Shown here: one piece after another, positions 37,055 to 48,676 of the stretch | How positions within the stretch are numbered: the first letter of the stretch is position 1 | How the letters are laid out: each line of letters begins with the position of its first letter | From: Desulfocapsa sp. | Lineage (GTDB): Bacteria > Desulfobacterota > Desulfobulbia > Desulfobulbales > Desulfocapsaceae | Assembly: GCA_016765495.1 (NCBI GenBank) | Contig: JAESPV010000007.1 | Location: forward strand, 59,036-123,035 | DNA: 64,000 bases | Direction of reading: 5' to 3' | Translations under genes and position numbers: made by a program | The notes under the pieces: generated by a model | Told to the model about the DNA's origin: nothing | Seen by the model: the letters and a program-made list of their open reading frames with translations, nothing else | Databases searched by the model: none

Positions 37055-39192
37055 AGCTGGTTCTCTGCATTTCTTCAATATTTCTTTTTATAATAAAGAA
37101 ACTCAGTGGAGCAAACTTTACCACAAGCGGGGAAGCCCTGCCCGATGGACCTATTCTTTTTCTAGCAAATCACTTCACCCGTTTTGAAACCTTTGTTGTC
37201 CCATATCTGCTTTTTAACAAACGTAATCGCATTGCAAGATCCCTTGCTGATGACACCGTTTTTGTTGGATGGCTCGGTGGCTATATGCGTCTTGTTGGCT
37301 CAATATCCACAAAAAACAAAGCAAGGGATTGTATCATTGCCGATGATTTTCTTTCTGGAAGAGCCGATTGGATCATCTACCCGGAAGGTCATATGGTCAA
37401 AAACAAACTGATCACTTTTGACAACGGGGAGTTCTGTATCCATACGGCCGAGCGTCAAGGCCCAGTTCATACCGGAGCTTCCGTTCTAGCATTAAAGGCA
37501 GAACTGATGAGACAGAAGGTAAAAGAATCCGATGATAATGAAAAAATCAAACGATTTTGTTCAGCCCATGAAGTGGATATCGACAGAACAATGATTAATA
37601 CAGATGTCACCCTCAACATTGTACCACTCTCCATAACTTACTATCCGGTTCGACCTGGAAAAAACAAATTGCTGCTTGGGCTTGATAAGTTGTTTAACCT
37701 TCGCGGGACCAGATTCTTTGAAGAGCTCGAAATTGAAATTAATCTCTTGATGGATGCCAATATGCATCTTCATTTTGGTACAGCCGTCCCAGTGGAAAAA
37801 TATATTCAGGATTACAAAGATGAACATAATGTTTCCCTTGAGGATAAGGACTTTAGCGCCGAGCTTTTTGATAACCAGAGGAAAAATATAATTAACGATG
37901 CCATGAAACAAGTATATGGCAAAATGCAGGTTAATTTTGACCATATCTTTATCTTGAGCCTTGTCACAATGCCAACATTAAGAGTGTGTCCCAGCTACCT
38001 CAAAACACTCATCTATAAAAATGCCAGAGAGCTTAGAAAAATTAATGGTCTCAACCTCCACCCTGAATTAAAAGAAGAACTCTTTAAACTGATCCTTGAT
38101 AAAAACTATGCACCGTTTGTCTCTGCTATCAAACTGGCGGAAATGCAGAAAGTCCTCTTCCAAGATAGCGGGGGAGAGTATCTCTTAGACAAGAATCTTC
38201 TTGAAAAAGAATACGATTTCAATAAGATAAGAGTAAAAAACACCCTGCAAGTTATACTCAACGAAATTAAATGGCAGCGTGACATTGTTGAGCTTGCAAA
38301 TCATAACGCCACATACAAAGAACAGGAACTGCGAATTGACAATTTCGAACATATTCAACAACAGGATTGGAATTGCTACAAAAAAGAGTATCTTATTTAC
38401 CATGACAACGTGCCGGCCAAAACCAATATTGGTGCTCCTGCACTATGGTTTGATGCAAAAAACAGCGTAGGCCTGGTCTTTTCACATGGCTACATGGCGG
38501 TTCCCGCAGAAGGCAGAAAACTGGCAGAATACCTTTTTGATAAAGGTATCAATGTCTATCTGCCACGACTAAGAGGACATGGCACAAACCCTGAAGCTTT
38601 AAAACATGTGAGTGCAGGTGACTGGGAACTTGATTTTGAATGCGCATTTACAATGATGCGGCAGGTGTGTGACAAGGTCTTTATCGGCGGATTTTCAACA
38701 GGCGGGTTGCTGGCTCTTTTGCACGCTGCACAGTATGAAGTGGATGGTGTAATCGCTATTAATTCGGCGTTAAAACTTAACAACCTTCAGGTAAGTTACA
38801 TTGTGCCGACCCTGCATGCATTTAATGAAATGATCGGTTACCTGCACGCTAAAGGAATAAAAGAGTGGATCGACAATGATACTGAAAACCCTGCTATCAA
38901 CTATACCAAACACCCCTTAGCCTCCATCGCCCAAATGGAAAAGGTTATGACGCAAGTGGACAAAACACTTGAAAAAATAACAGATCCCATATTGGTTCTG
39001 CAAGGAGATAATGATCCGGTTGTTAATCCTAAAAGTGCACAGCTTATCTACCATCGTGTAAATGCTTCAATAAAAAAACTGGTTTTGGTACCAAGAAAAA
39101 ATCATATCATTGTCACAGGTGAGGGAGCAGATGAGATTTTCCAAAGTGTCCACCGTTTTATCGAAGATGTCTTAAAGAGAACCCATCATTAA
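37048..39192 (+). CDS. Acyltransferase-alpha/beta hydrolase fusion protein
   Basis: 714 residues in two enzyme-like halves. The N-terminal half (about 1-320) is a PlsC-type acyltransferase with a leading membrane helix, the motif NHFTRFE (residues 41-47, an H-x4-acid variant) and IYPEGHM. The C-terminal half (about 450-714) is an alpha/beta hydrolase of carboxylesterase/monoacylglycerol-lipase type: oxyanion FSHGYMAVPAEG, nucleophile elbow GFSTGG (Ser550), acid in LQGDNDPVVNP and His in KNHIIV. It may remodel or release acyl chains next to beta-oxidation. Overlaps the acyl-CoA dehydrogenase stop, so likely cotranslated with it. The exact substrate is unknown. Confidence 0.85.
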   Translation: MLKLVLCISSIFLFIIKKLSGANFTTSGEALPDGPILFLANHFTRFETFVVPYLLFNKRNRIARSLADDTVFVGWLGGYMRLVGSISTKNKARDCIIADDFLSGRADWIIYPEGHMVKNKLITFDNGEFCIHTAERQGPVHTGASVLALKAELMRQKVKESDDNEKIKRFCSAHEVDIDRTMINTDVTLNIVPLSITYYPVRPGKNKLLLGLDKLFNLRGTRFFEELEIEINLLMDANMHLHFGTAVPVEKYIQDYKDEHNVSLEDKDFSAELFDNQRKNIINDAMKQVYGKMQVNFDHIFILSLVTMPTLRVCPSYLKTLIYKNARELRKINGLNLHPELKEELFKLILDKNYAPFVSAIKLAEMQKVLFQDSGGEYLLDKNLLEKEYDFNKIRVKNTLQVILNEIKWQRDIVELANHNATYKEQELRIDNFEHIQQQDWNCYKKEYLIYHDNVPAKTNIGAPALWFDAKNSVGLVFSHGYMAVPAEGRKLAEYLFDKGINVYLPRLRGHGTNPEALKHVSAGDWELDFECAFTMMRQVCDKVFIGGFSTGGLLALLHAAQYEVDGVIAINSALKLNNLQVSYIVPTLHAFNEMIGYLHAKGIKEWIDNDTENPAINYTKHPLASIAQMEKVMTQVDKTLEKITDPILVLQGDNDPVVNPKSAQLIYHRVNASIKKLVLVPRKNHIIVTGEGADEIFQSVHRFIEDVLKRTHH

Positions 39193-39239
39193 TCAATCTG
39201 ATAAACCAATAGTTGCAAAATTCGACAAAAGGCTGCCCT

Positions 39240-42044
39240 ATGAACAATTCCGATTCCACACAAATCGACACACGAAAACAATTACAGATTAACGGTAAAG
39301 AGTATACTATTTACTCGCTTCAAACCTTAAAAGATAACGGTTTTGACAATATCGATTCCCTCCCCTTTTCCATTCGCATCCTGCTTGAAAACCTGTTGCG
39401 CCATGTCCATACCAAGATGGTGAATGAAGAAGATATTGTCAATCTGGCCTCCTGGCAGCCGGTGATGCCAGCCCCCAAAGCCATCCCATTTATGCCCGGT
39501 CGTGTCGTTCTACAGGATTTCACCGGCGTGCCTGCACTTGTTGATCTGGCAGCTCTTCGGTCTGCCGTTGCCAAAGCCGGAGGAGATCCGGAAGCAATGA
39601 ACCCCTTTATTCCAGCAGATCTCATCATAGATCATTCTATCCAGGTTGATCGCGCAGGTGATGCAAGTGCTTTTTCCTACAATGTACAACGAGAGTTTGA
39701 ACGAAATCAGGAGCGTTACACCATGCTGCGCTGGGGGCAGAAGGCTTTTACGAATTTTCGGGTAATACCACCCGGTACCGGAATTGTTCACCAGGTAAAT
39801 CTTGAATATCTTGCCTCAGTTGTGAGAACAGTTGAAAGAGATACGACACTGCTTGCCTTTCCGGATACTGTTATAGGCACGGACTCTCATACCACCATGA
39901 TTAACGGCCTGGGGGTACTTGGATGGGGTGTCGGGGGGATTGAGGCAGAAGCAGTCCTTCTGGGACAGCCCTACTCCATGCAGATTCCAGAAGTTGTCGG
40001 GGTAAGACTAACAGGAAAACTCAAGGAAGGAATAACAGCAACCGATCTGGTACTCACCATCACTGAATTCTTAAGGAGTAAAGGTGTTGTCACCCGTTTT
40101 GTCGAATTTTTCGGCGCAGGTCTCAAAGAACTCAGCCTGCCAGACCGGGCAACGATTGCCAATATGTCTCCTGAATACGGCGCAACCATGGGTTTTTTCC
40201 CTGTAGACGAAATAACTCTTAACTATCTCCATGAAAGTGGCAGAGATACCAAACTCATCAACCTTGTAGAACAATATAATAAAGAACAGGGGCTCTTCCT
40301 TTCCCAGGACAGCCCTGAACCGATTTACAGCACCACTTACGAAATTCCCCTCGACCATGTCGAGCCAAGTCTTGCCGGGCCCCGAAAACCCCAGGAGCGA
40401 ATTTCCTTATCAGGGATGCACGATGCCTTTATTACTCAACTGACAAAAAAAAACAATACTCAGAAATCTGCGGATATAAATCGCTGCAACTGCTGGGATG
40501 ATGAGGGTGGTTCCTGCCAATTTATTCCATCGAATAATGGCTACCCGATAAAACCCGGTCACACATTACGGGGTGGCTACTTTGATCTCAATGGAGAACA
40601 AACATATATTAATGATGGCTCCATTGTTATTGCTGCCATTACAAGCTGTACAAACACCTCAAATCCAGCAGTTATGATCAGTGCCGGCCTTCTGTCCCGT
40701 AAAGCTGTTGAACTTGGCCTGCAGACAAAACCATGGGTGAAAACCAGCATGGCCCCCGGTTCAAAAGTTGTCAGTCGCTACCTTACTGACGCCGGACTCA
40801 TGACACCACTGGAAAGCTTAGGGTTTCACATTGTCGGCTACGGCTGTACTACATGTATCGGCAACAGCGGCCCTCTGAACAAAGAGCTGGCCGCACTTAT
40901 CGAAAAGAAGCAATTACTGACAAGCTCTATTTTGAGTGGCAATCGTAATTTCGAGGCACGTATACATCCTCTTGTTCATGCTAATTATCTCTGTTCACCG
41001 CCGCTGGTAGTTGCCTACGCCATTGCTGGTACTGTGAATATAGATTTAGTCAATGATCCTCTGGGAACCGATCAAAATGGTTCCCCTGTATACCTTAAAG
41101 ATATCTGGCCAACTACTGAAGAGATTCAAGCTGTTGTTACCGAGACAATTACTCCCGAATTGTTTACATCAAGCTACTCTGATATTTTTTCCGGTGATGC
41201 AACCTGGAATAATCTGAAAATTTCTGACAGCAAACTGTTTGATTGGCAAGATGACTCATCATACATTAAAGAACCACCGTTTTTCAAAGATATATCCGGA
41301 GAACCTCCAGCACGGCATGACATAAACAATGCTGCCACCTTAGCCATTTTTGGTGATACTATAACAACCGACCACATCTCTCCCGCAGGAGCAATCCCAC
41401 CAGACAGTCCAGCCGGACAATATCTTCAAGACCTGGGTATAGTACCTGAAGATTTCAATAGTTACGGATCACGACGCGGTAATCATCAGGTCATGGTACG
41501 CGGTACCTTTGCAAATATTCGTATCCGCAACCAGATGGCAGATAAGGAAGGTGGATTCACCCGTTATATGCCGGATGACGAAGCAATGAGCATCTATGAC
41601 GCAGCTATGAAATATAAGCAAACTAAAACACCATTGGTTATTTTTGCAGGTGATGATTACGGCACCGGAAGTTCACGGGACTGGGCAGCAAAGGGTACAT
41701 TACTCCTTGGGATAAAAGCTGTTTTTGCAAAATCATACGAACGCATCCATCGAAGCAATCTTGTGGGAATGGGAGTGTTACCACTCCAGTTTGAGGCGGG
41801 AACAGACACTGATTCTCTGGGAATTGACGGCAGCGAAAAAATTACGATAACAGGAATCACCAAGGGACTGACTCCTGGCGGAAAAGTCACAGTAACAATT
41901 CAGAAAAAAGATGATAAAAACCCAATCTCTTTTACAGCTTCTGTGCGCCTCGATAATGATATGGAAGTAGAATACTATCGTCATGGCGGCATCCTGCACA
42001 AGGTACTCCGGCAAATACTTGCACAGGAAACAAACTCAGAGTAA
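39240..42044 (+). CDS. acnA: Aconitate hydratase AcnA/IRP1-type
   Basis: 934 residues. Fe-S ligands appear in ITSCTNTSNPAVM and YGCTTCIGNSGPL; other AcnA signatures are VIGTDSHTTMINGLGVLGWGVGGIEAEAV and DDYGTGSSRDWAAKG. It isomerises citrate to isocitrate through cis-aconitate. ATG 39240 gives the usual N-terminus; an earlier in-frame ATG at 39213 lacks a ribosome-binding site. An insert-like stretch around residues 415-450 (SADINRCNCWDDEGGSCQF) carries extra cysteines not typical of the E. coli enzyme. Lies in the TCA/beta-oxidation block. Confidence 0.95.
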   Translation: MNNSDSTQIDTRKQLQINGKEYTIYSLQTLKDNGFDNIDSLPFSIRILLENLLRHVHTKMVNEEDIVNLASWQPVMPAPKAIPFMPGRVVLQDFTGVPALVDLAALRSAVAKAGGDPEAMNPFIPADLIIDHSIQVDRAGDASAFSYNVQREFERNQERYTMLRWGQKAFTNFRVIPPGTGIVHQVNLEYLASVVRTVERDTTLLAFPDTVIGTDSHTTMINGLGVLGWGVGGIEAEAVLLGQPYSMQIPEVVGVRLTGKLKEGITATDLVLTITEFLRSKGVVTRFVEFFGAGLKELSLPDRATIANMSPEYGATMGFFPVDEITLNYLHESGRDTKLINLVEQYNKEQGLFLSQDSPEPIYSTTYEIPLDHVEPSLAGPRKPQERISLSGMHDAFITQLTKKNNTQKSADINRCNCWDDEGGSCQFIPSNNGYPIKPGHTLRGGYFDLNGEQTYINDGSIVIAAITSCTNTSNPAVMISAGLLSRKAVELGLQTKPWVKTSMAPGSKVVSRYLTDAGLMTPLESLGFHIVGYGCTTCIGNSGPLNKELAALIEKKQLLTSSILSGNRNFEARIHPLVHANYLCSPPLVVAYAIAGTVNIDLVNDPLGTDQNGSPVYLKDIWPTTEEIQAVVTETITPELFTSSYSDIFSGDATWNNLKISDSKLFDWQDDSSYIKEPPFFKDISGEPPARHDINNAATLAIFGDTITTDHISPAGAIPPDSPAGQYLQDLGIVPEDFNSYGSRRGNHQVMVRGTFANIRIRNQMADKEGGFTRYMPDDEAMSIYDAAMKYKQTKTPLVIFAGDDYGTGSSRDWAAKGTLLLGIKAVFAKSYERIHRSNLVGMGVLPLQFEAGTDTDSLGIDGSEKITITGITKGLTPGGKVTVTIQKKDDKNPISFTASVRLDNDMEVEYYRHGGILHKVLRQILAQETNSE

Positions 42045-42059
42045 GCGAATTATACGATC

Positions 42060-43418
42060 ATGCCAAACTTACAGCGATATCAGGTTGCCTCCGGCACGTA
42101 TTATTTGGCTAAGTCAGTACCGCTGATACTTAAAGCCTCGCTGGGAACCTGCGTTGGGGTGGCACTCTATGATCAAGAGAACGGAATAGGTGGAATAATT
42201 CATCTGCTGCTTGACAAACCACCATCACATGCGGGCAGTTTCCAGCCAGAGAAATATGCCCAAACCGGACTACCAGTTTTTTATAATGCGCTTTTAGATC
42301 TGGGAGCTTCACGGAAAAATCTTAGTGCCTTTGTTGCCGGAGGTGCACTCGTTGGTCCTTTGCAGGAATATGATTTGGCATTTGATATTGGTGGACGCAC
42401 AACCGAACGCGTTATAGAATTTCTCGCCAGAAAACGCATAGACATTATAAAATCAGAAACCGGTGGTTTTTTCACATGTGTTTTAAGTCTCAATATGAAA
42501 ACCTGGGAATGCACCATTGAACCGACTGGTTTTGAACAATATGGCCTGAACGATCGTGTCCAGATATCTACTGCGGACGAAATAAATCTCTCAATGGAGA
42601 AATTGCTACCTATTCCACAGGTTGCATTGAAAATATTGCGGCTCATTAATGAAGATGACTATGAAATCTCATTATTGACTGAGGAAATGCGTAAAGACCA
42701 AGTTCTTAGTGGTCTCACGATAAAGCTTTGTAACTCAGTTTATTTTCCGAACAGAAACACTATCGACTCCATGGATCACGCATTGGTCTATTTAGGGCAA
42801 AAAAAATTGGTCAAATTTGTAATTGTTGCTGCCATAAAATCATTTTTCAATCAAGCAGGTATGGGATATTCTTTATGTAAAGGAGGCATTTATCATCATG
42901 CAGTCGGAACTGCCATCATCGCGGAAGAGATCGCCAGAGCAACTGAAAAAGTAGATCCTTCTTTGGCATATACCGCAGGGTTGCTGCATGATATAGGTAA
43001 AGTCGTTTTGGATCAACATATCCAGACTGTGTTGCCGCTTTTTTATAGACAGTTTTATGAAGAAGGGAAATGTTCTTTAGAAATTGAAAAATCCATTTTT
43101 GGCATTGATCACCAGGACGCAGGCAGTACCCTGGCTCAACGATGGTCATTTCCACAATCACTGATTGAAATCATAAAGCACCACCACCAACCCGAAAAGA
43201 GTGTGCAATACAAAGTCCTTGCCCATATCATTTATCTGGCAGATCTTCTCATGTCCAGATTTCATGTGGGCCTAGAGCTTGAGCGCTTACATACTGATGC
43301 ATTAACGGAACGTCTGGCGGTATTAGGGTTTTCAATTAATTCATTTTCGGATATTGTTGATATGATTCCCGTTAAAGCTTTGGAATCTTCATCAAACATG
43401 GCCTTGACAAGTGATTAG
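42060..43418 (+). CDS. CheD-HDOD fusion protein
   Basis: 452 residues. The N-terminal ~160 form a CheD domain with catalytic Cys31 in SLGTCVGVALYD and His48 in GIIHLLL, the pair used for chemoreceptor glutamine deamidation. The C-terminal part (about 170-450) is an HDOD domain beginning LPIPQVALKILRLINEDD, with SIFGIDHQDAGSTLAQRW and an HD pair in GLLHDIGK still present. CheD is normally a stand-alone chemotaxis protein; joining it to a HDOD signalling domain suggests that receptor modification is tied to a second-messenger or stress signal. It lies directly upstream of a sensor kinase (35-bp gap). No ribosome-binding site is obvious at the ATG. Confidence 0.9.
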   Translation: MPNLQRYQVASGTYYLAKSVPLILKASLGTCVGVALYDQENGIGGIIHLLLDKPPSHAGSFQPEKYAQTGLPVFYNALLDLGASRKNLSAFVAGGALVGPLQEYDLAFDIGGRTTERVIEFLARKRIDIIKSETGGFFTCVLSLNMKTWECTIEPTGFEQYGLNDRVQISTADEINLSMEKLLPIPQVALKILRLINEDDYEISLLTEEMRKDQVLSGLTIKLCNSVYFPNRNTIDSMDHALVYLGQKKLVKFVIVAAIKSFFNQAGMGYSLCKGGIYHHAVGTAIIAEEIARATEKVDPSLAYTAGLLHDIGKVVLDQHIQTVLPLFYRQFYEEGKCSLEIEKSIFGIDHQDAGSTLAQRWSFPQSLIEIIKHHHQPEKSVQYKVLAHIIYLADLLMSRFHVGLELERLHTDALTERLAVLGFSINSFSDIVDMIPVKALESSSNMALTSD

Positions 43419-43453
43419 TTTGAAAAAAATAATACTTACAGGATCTAAGAAAT

Positions 43454-45517
43454 ATGACTCATGCTGGCTTTTACAATTCATTTTTTTATCGATCGCTGTT
43501 CCATATTATTTTTTTTATTGTTCTGTGTATATCAACCACAAGCGTTGCCAGTCCGAATCAAGCTTCACAGGAAAAAACTCTTTTAATTGGAACTAACAAA
43601 GACTTTGCCCCTTTTGAATTTATAAATTCAAAAGGAGTACCTGATGGATTTACAATAGATTTAATGTCAGCTGTTGCCAAGCAACAGGGGCTGAGTATTA
43701 AATTTATGCCCGATACATGGAGTAACGTTCGCCGTGATCTGAAGGACAGGAAAATCGATGCAGTCACAGGGATGATGTATTCAAAAGCAAGAGATACAAT
43801 ATATGATTTTTCTGTGCCCAATGTAATCATCCCCTATATATTAATCAAACGTAAAGGTACCCAGATACAGTCTCTTGATGATGTTAAAGAGCAGGAAATC
43901 ATCGTCGTTGAGAATGTTTATGCGCACGATTGGTTGCTTGAAAACAAAATCACAAATTCGATCATTACTGTAAAGAGCCCCACCGAAGCACTCCGACTTT
44001 TGGCATCTGGTAAACATGATTGTGTCATTATTCCTCGCCTGCATGGACTGGATCTTATAGATGATTTAAAAATAAACAATATAGAATCCACTGGCCCTCC
44101 TATTCTGGCACACAAATTGAGTTTTGCCGTGATTGAAGACAATTACGAACTTTTAGCAAAACTAAATGAAGGGATATTTGCATTACACCAAACAGGTGAG
44201 TATGACGAAATTTATCTTAAGTGGTTTTCCGTCACTAAACAGAGCAAGCAAATCCGTAAAATAACAAAGTATGTTTTACTCTTCTTTGCCCTGATTATTC
44301 TTTTATTGCTAATGGTTTTATTTTGGAATTGGCTGCTGAAACGAGCGGTGCACCGTAAAACAGAAGAACTGTGTCAAAATGAAGCCAGGATGAAACAAAT
44401 AGTGGAAGGAATTCCAATCCCTACGTATGTGGTTGATGAAAATCGTAAAGTAACCCATTGGAACAGGGCTTGCGAATTATTAACAGGTAAAACAGCCGAT
44501 CAAATAGTTGGCACAAAGAATTACTACAAAGCATTTTATGCTAACAAAACATACTCAATTGTTGATCTTTTATTAGATAATGTTTTAACGAAACGTGTGC
44601 AACAACACGACAGTACAACCTATAGAGAATCATCTGTATTAAAAGGAGCCTACGAGACAGAACTGTACTTCAGTGATCTAGGTGTAGATGGCAAATGGCT
44701 CTATGGAACAGCTGTACTGCTTAGAGACGAAACCGGAGATATCAATGGCGCCATTGAAACCTGGCAGGATTTAACAGAGTCCAAACAATTAGAGAGACAG
44801 TTCATTCAATCGCAAAAGATGGAGGCTATTGGAACACTAGCCAGCGGTATCGCCCATGATTTCAACAATATTTTGACAGTGGTAAGCGTCCATGCACAAA
44901 TGGCCTTATTAAACTCGTCAAAAGAATCATCAGTAGTTGAGAATCTGGAACACATCCTTTCCGCTGGTAAACATGCAAAAAATTTAGTTAACCAGATCCT
45001 TACCTTTAGTCGCCAAGCTGAAATTGAGATCGAGCCCATTCAACTCACTGAGACAGTGGAAGAAACACTCAAACTATTCAGATCGTCATTACCACCGAAC
45101 ATCAAAATGCAACAAGTGATACAATCCGATGCTTTGGTTATGGCCGATGCAACTCATATCCATCAGATAGTAATGAATTTGTGTACCAACGCAAAACATG
45201 CAATGGCAGACACAGGTGGAGTTCTCGAGGTTGGGTTATCTGACGTGCAGATAGATAAAGATCAAATCAGCCCCCAAGTCAACCTGATATCAGGAAAATT
45301 TATTAAATTGACGATCAGTGATACTGGTCATGGCATTCCATTGGAAGTCCAAAATAAAATTTTAGATCCGTTTTTTACAACTAAACAAAGGGGAGAAGGT
45401 ACCGGCATGGGGCTATCCGTTACCCACGGAATTGTAACACAATACGGCGGGACAATTGATTTTAAGAGTGAACTCGGCAAGGGGACAGTGTTTCACATAT
45501 ATTTACCAATTGTATAA
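43454..45517 (+). CDS. Hybrid-type sensor: periplasmic solute-binding domain, PAS and histidine kinase
   Basis: 687 residues. A signal/anchor helix (about 10-32), a family-3 solute-binding domain (about 45-270: LIGTNKDFAPFEF ... GVPDGFTIDLMSAVAKQ), a transmembrane helix near 280-300 (YVLLFFALIILLLLMVLFW), a PAS domain, then HisKA with phospho-acceptor His in GIAHDFNNIL and a complete ATPase domain (NLCTNAKHAM, DTGHGIP, GTGMGLSVTHGI). It should sense an amino-acid-like ligand outside the inner membrane. No receiver domain or adjacent response regulator follows, so its partner is elsewhere. Likely cotranscribed with the CheD-HDOD gene. Confidence 0.92.
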   Translation: MTHAGFYNSFFYRSLFHIIFFIVLCISTTSVASPNQASQEKTLLIGTNKDFAPFEFINSKGVPDGFTIDLMSAVAKQQGLSIKFMPDTWSNVRRDLKDRKIDAVTGMMYSKARDTIYDFSVPNVIIPYILIKRKGTQIQSLDDVKEQEIIVVENVYAHDWLLENKITNSIITVKSPTEALRLLASGKHDCVIIPRLHGLDLIDDLKINNIESTGPPILAHKLSFAVIEDNYELLAKLNEGIFALHQTGEYDEIYLKWFSVTKQSKQIRKITKYVLLFFALIILLLLMVLFWNWLLKRAVHRKTEELCQNEARMKQIVEGIPIPTYVVDENRKVTHWNRACELLTGKTADQIVGTKNYYKAFYANKTYSIVDLLLDNVLTKRVQQHDSTTYRESSVLKGAYETELYFSDLGVDGKWLYGTAVLLRDETGDINGAIETWQDLTESKQLERQFIQSQKMEAIGTLASGIAHDFNNILTVVSVHAQMALLNSSKESSVVENLEHILSAGKHAKNLVNQILTFSRQAEIEIEPIQLTETVEETLKLFRSSLPPNIKMQQVIQSDALVMADATHIHQIVMNLCTNAKHAMADTGGVLEVGLSDVQIDKDQISPQVNLISGKFIKLTISDTGHGIPLEVQNKILDPFFTTKQRGEGTGMGLSVTHGIVTQYGGTIDFKSELGKGTVFHIYLPIV

Positions 45518-45632
45518 TTATGGCGCAAAAGGGTCATATGGGCAACGCAGGGTACCAGGAAATTATTTTGAGATTTGAGCATAACAGGAAATAAAGTTTC
45601 CTAATCCATCTAATTCAAGCAAGCACATTTCT

Positions 45633-47024
45633 TTAGCCCTTGGGCAAAATCATCTCTTCCGGAACTATCAACTGGTCAAATTGCTCAGCAGTTACAAGAC
45701 CAAGCTTCACAGCCGCTTCTTTTAAGGAACACTTATCACTGTGGGCAGTCTTTGCGATTTTTGCACTGTTTTCATAACCTATATGCGGGTTCAAAGCTGT
45801 GACCAGCATCAGAGAATGAGCAAGGTTGTCTTTAATCTTATCCAGTTCCGGTTCAATTCCCACCGCACAATGATCGTTGAAAGAGCGCATAGCATCAGCA
45901 AGAAGCGTGGTGGATTGCAAAAAATTATAAATAATAACCGGTTTGAAGACATTGAGCTGAAAATTCCCCTGACTGGCAGCAAACGCGATGGTGGAATCAT
46001 TGCCAAATACCTGGCAGGCTACCATGGTCAGAGCCTCAGCCTGGGTAGGATTCACTTTTCCAGGCATAATTGAGCTACCCGGTTCATTTGCAGGAATTGT
46101 TATTTCACCGATTCCGCAGCGAGGGCCACTGGCAAGCCAGCGAATATCATTGGCTATCTTCATCAGGTTGGCAGCAAGGGCCTTTAGGGCACCACTTGTT
46201 GCAACCAGCGCATCATGGGAAGTAAGTGCCTGAAACTTATTGGGCGCAGAAAAAAATCGCTTCGCTGTATATTCTGAAATTTTTCCAGCTACCCGATCAC
46301 CAAACTCGGGATGAGCATTTATTCCTGTTCCAACAGCAGTACCTCCGATTGCAAGTGCACGTACATACTCCAGCGTATCTTTTAATTGATTTTGATTACT
46401 GTCAAGCATCGCAACCCAGCCACTGATTTCCTGCCCCAGAGAGAGCGGTGTTGCATCCATCAAATGGGTTCGTCCTATTTTAATTATACCTTTATACTGT
46501 TGCGCCTTGTTATCCAGTGTGTTGCGTAAAAGGGACAGTGCAGGAACGAGAATGTTTTCCACTTCGACAACAGCCGCAATATGCATGGCAGTGGGAAACG
46601 TATCATTAGAACTCTGTGACATATTGACATCGTCATTTGGGTGAACCAACCTGCCTCCGGTAAGATCACCACCCAGGATCTGGGTAGCACGATTGGCTAT
46701 CACTTCATTACAGTTCATATTGGTCTGGGTGCCACTACCAGTCTGCCAGACAGAAAGAGGAAATTCATCGTCATGCTTTCCGGCAAGAATCTCGTCACAG
46801 GCGCATACAATCGCCTCCTGCTTTCCGCGGTCAATTTTTTCCAGATCAAGATTTACAGAAACACAGGCTTTTTTTAACTGCGCAAATGCATAAAGTAAAG
46901 CTAATGGCATTTTTTCCATTCCGATTCGGAAATTTTGCAGGCTGCGCGCAGTCTGTGCCCCCCACAGGCGATCTGCAGGAACCTGCATATCACCCATGGT
47001 ATCTTTTTCAATACGATAATTCAT
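45633..47024 (-). CDS. fumC: Fumarate hydratase class II
   Basis: 463 residues. The signature [16 protein letters not shown] and the segments [33 protein letters not shown] and [19 protein letters not shown] identify the fumarase C branch of the superfamily (against aspartase or argininosuccinate lyase). It hydrates fumarate to malate without an Fe-S cluster, in the TCA cycle; some sulfur reducers also run it in reverse. GGAGAA precedes the start. Convergent with the sensor kinase. Confidence 0.95.
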   Translation of the reverse strand: MNYRIEKDTMGDMQVPADRLWGAQTARSLQNFRIGMEKMPLALLYAFAQLKKACVSVNLDLEKIDRGKQEAIVCACDEILAGKHDDEFPLSVWQTGSGTQTNMNCNEVIANRATQILGGDLTGGRLVHPNDDVNMSQSSNDTFPTAMHIAAVVEVENILVPALSLLRNTLDNKAQQYKGIIKIGRTHLMDATPLSLGQEISGWVAMLDSNQNQLKDTLEYVRALAIGGTAVGTGINAHPEFGDRVAGKISEYTAKRFFSAPNKFQALTSHDALVATSGALKALAANLMKIANDIRWLASGPRCGIGEITIPANEPGSSIMPGKVNPTQAEALTMVACQVFGNDSTIAFAASQGNFQLNVFKPVIIYNFLQSTTLLADAMRSFNDHCAVGIEPELDKIKDNLAHSLMLVTALNPHIGYENSAKIAKTAHSDKCSLKEAAVKLGLVTAEQFDQLIVPEEMILPKG

Positions 47025-47038
47025 ACATTCTCCATAAT

Positions 47039-47353
47039 TTAAAAAGACAATACAGAAACAAAACAGATCCTGCAGGATAAAGCTATTATGCTGCCTTCTA
47101 AATTTCCGCTTAAAAATCCCTTTGTCCTTGCAGGAATGTACTTGTAGGTGTAATTGTAGTTATCATGACGCACCTCCAAATGGATTATTTTCTGGTGAGC
47201 CCCCTGAGGAGTTCCCATTTCTAACCAAAAATAACCATTCCTACAGCCACCGCAAGTGACATGTACCACATCGGTTTCAACAGGAAAAAGAAAAGAATAG
47301 CGTTTAGTGACCAGACGTTGACAATTCAACGAATTGTGAGAAAAAGCTTTCAT
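47039..47353 (-). CDS. Possible small Cys-pair protein, uncertain
   Basis: A 104-codon frame in the 352-bp gap between divergent fumC and eno. The central part ([20 protein letters not shown]) has a CxxC knuckle and reads like a zinc-ribbon protein, loosely recalling small 'HxxCxxC' families. There is no convincing ribosome-binding site at ATG 47353, and an alternative start at 47383 overlaps the eno start. If it is not a gene, this gap holds only the two promoters; no terminator or RNA fold was seen. Confidence 0.35.
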   Translation of the reverse strand: MKAFSHNSLNCQRLVTKRYSFLFPVETDVVHVTCGGCRNGYFWLEMGTPQGAHQKIIHLEVRHDNYNYTYKYIPARTKGFLSGNLEGSIIALSCRICFVSVLSF

Positions 47354-47367
47354 TACTGAAAAATTGA

Positions 47368-48657
<1,290 letters not shown>

Positions 48658-48676
48658 CACCGGTGTTGAACAGTAA

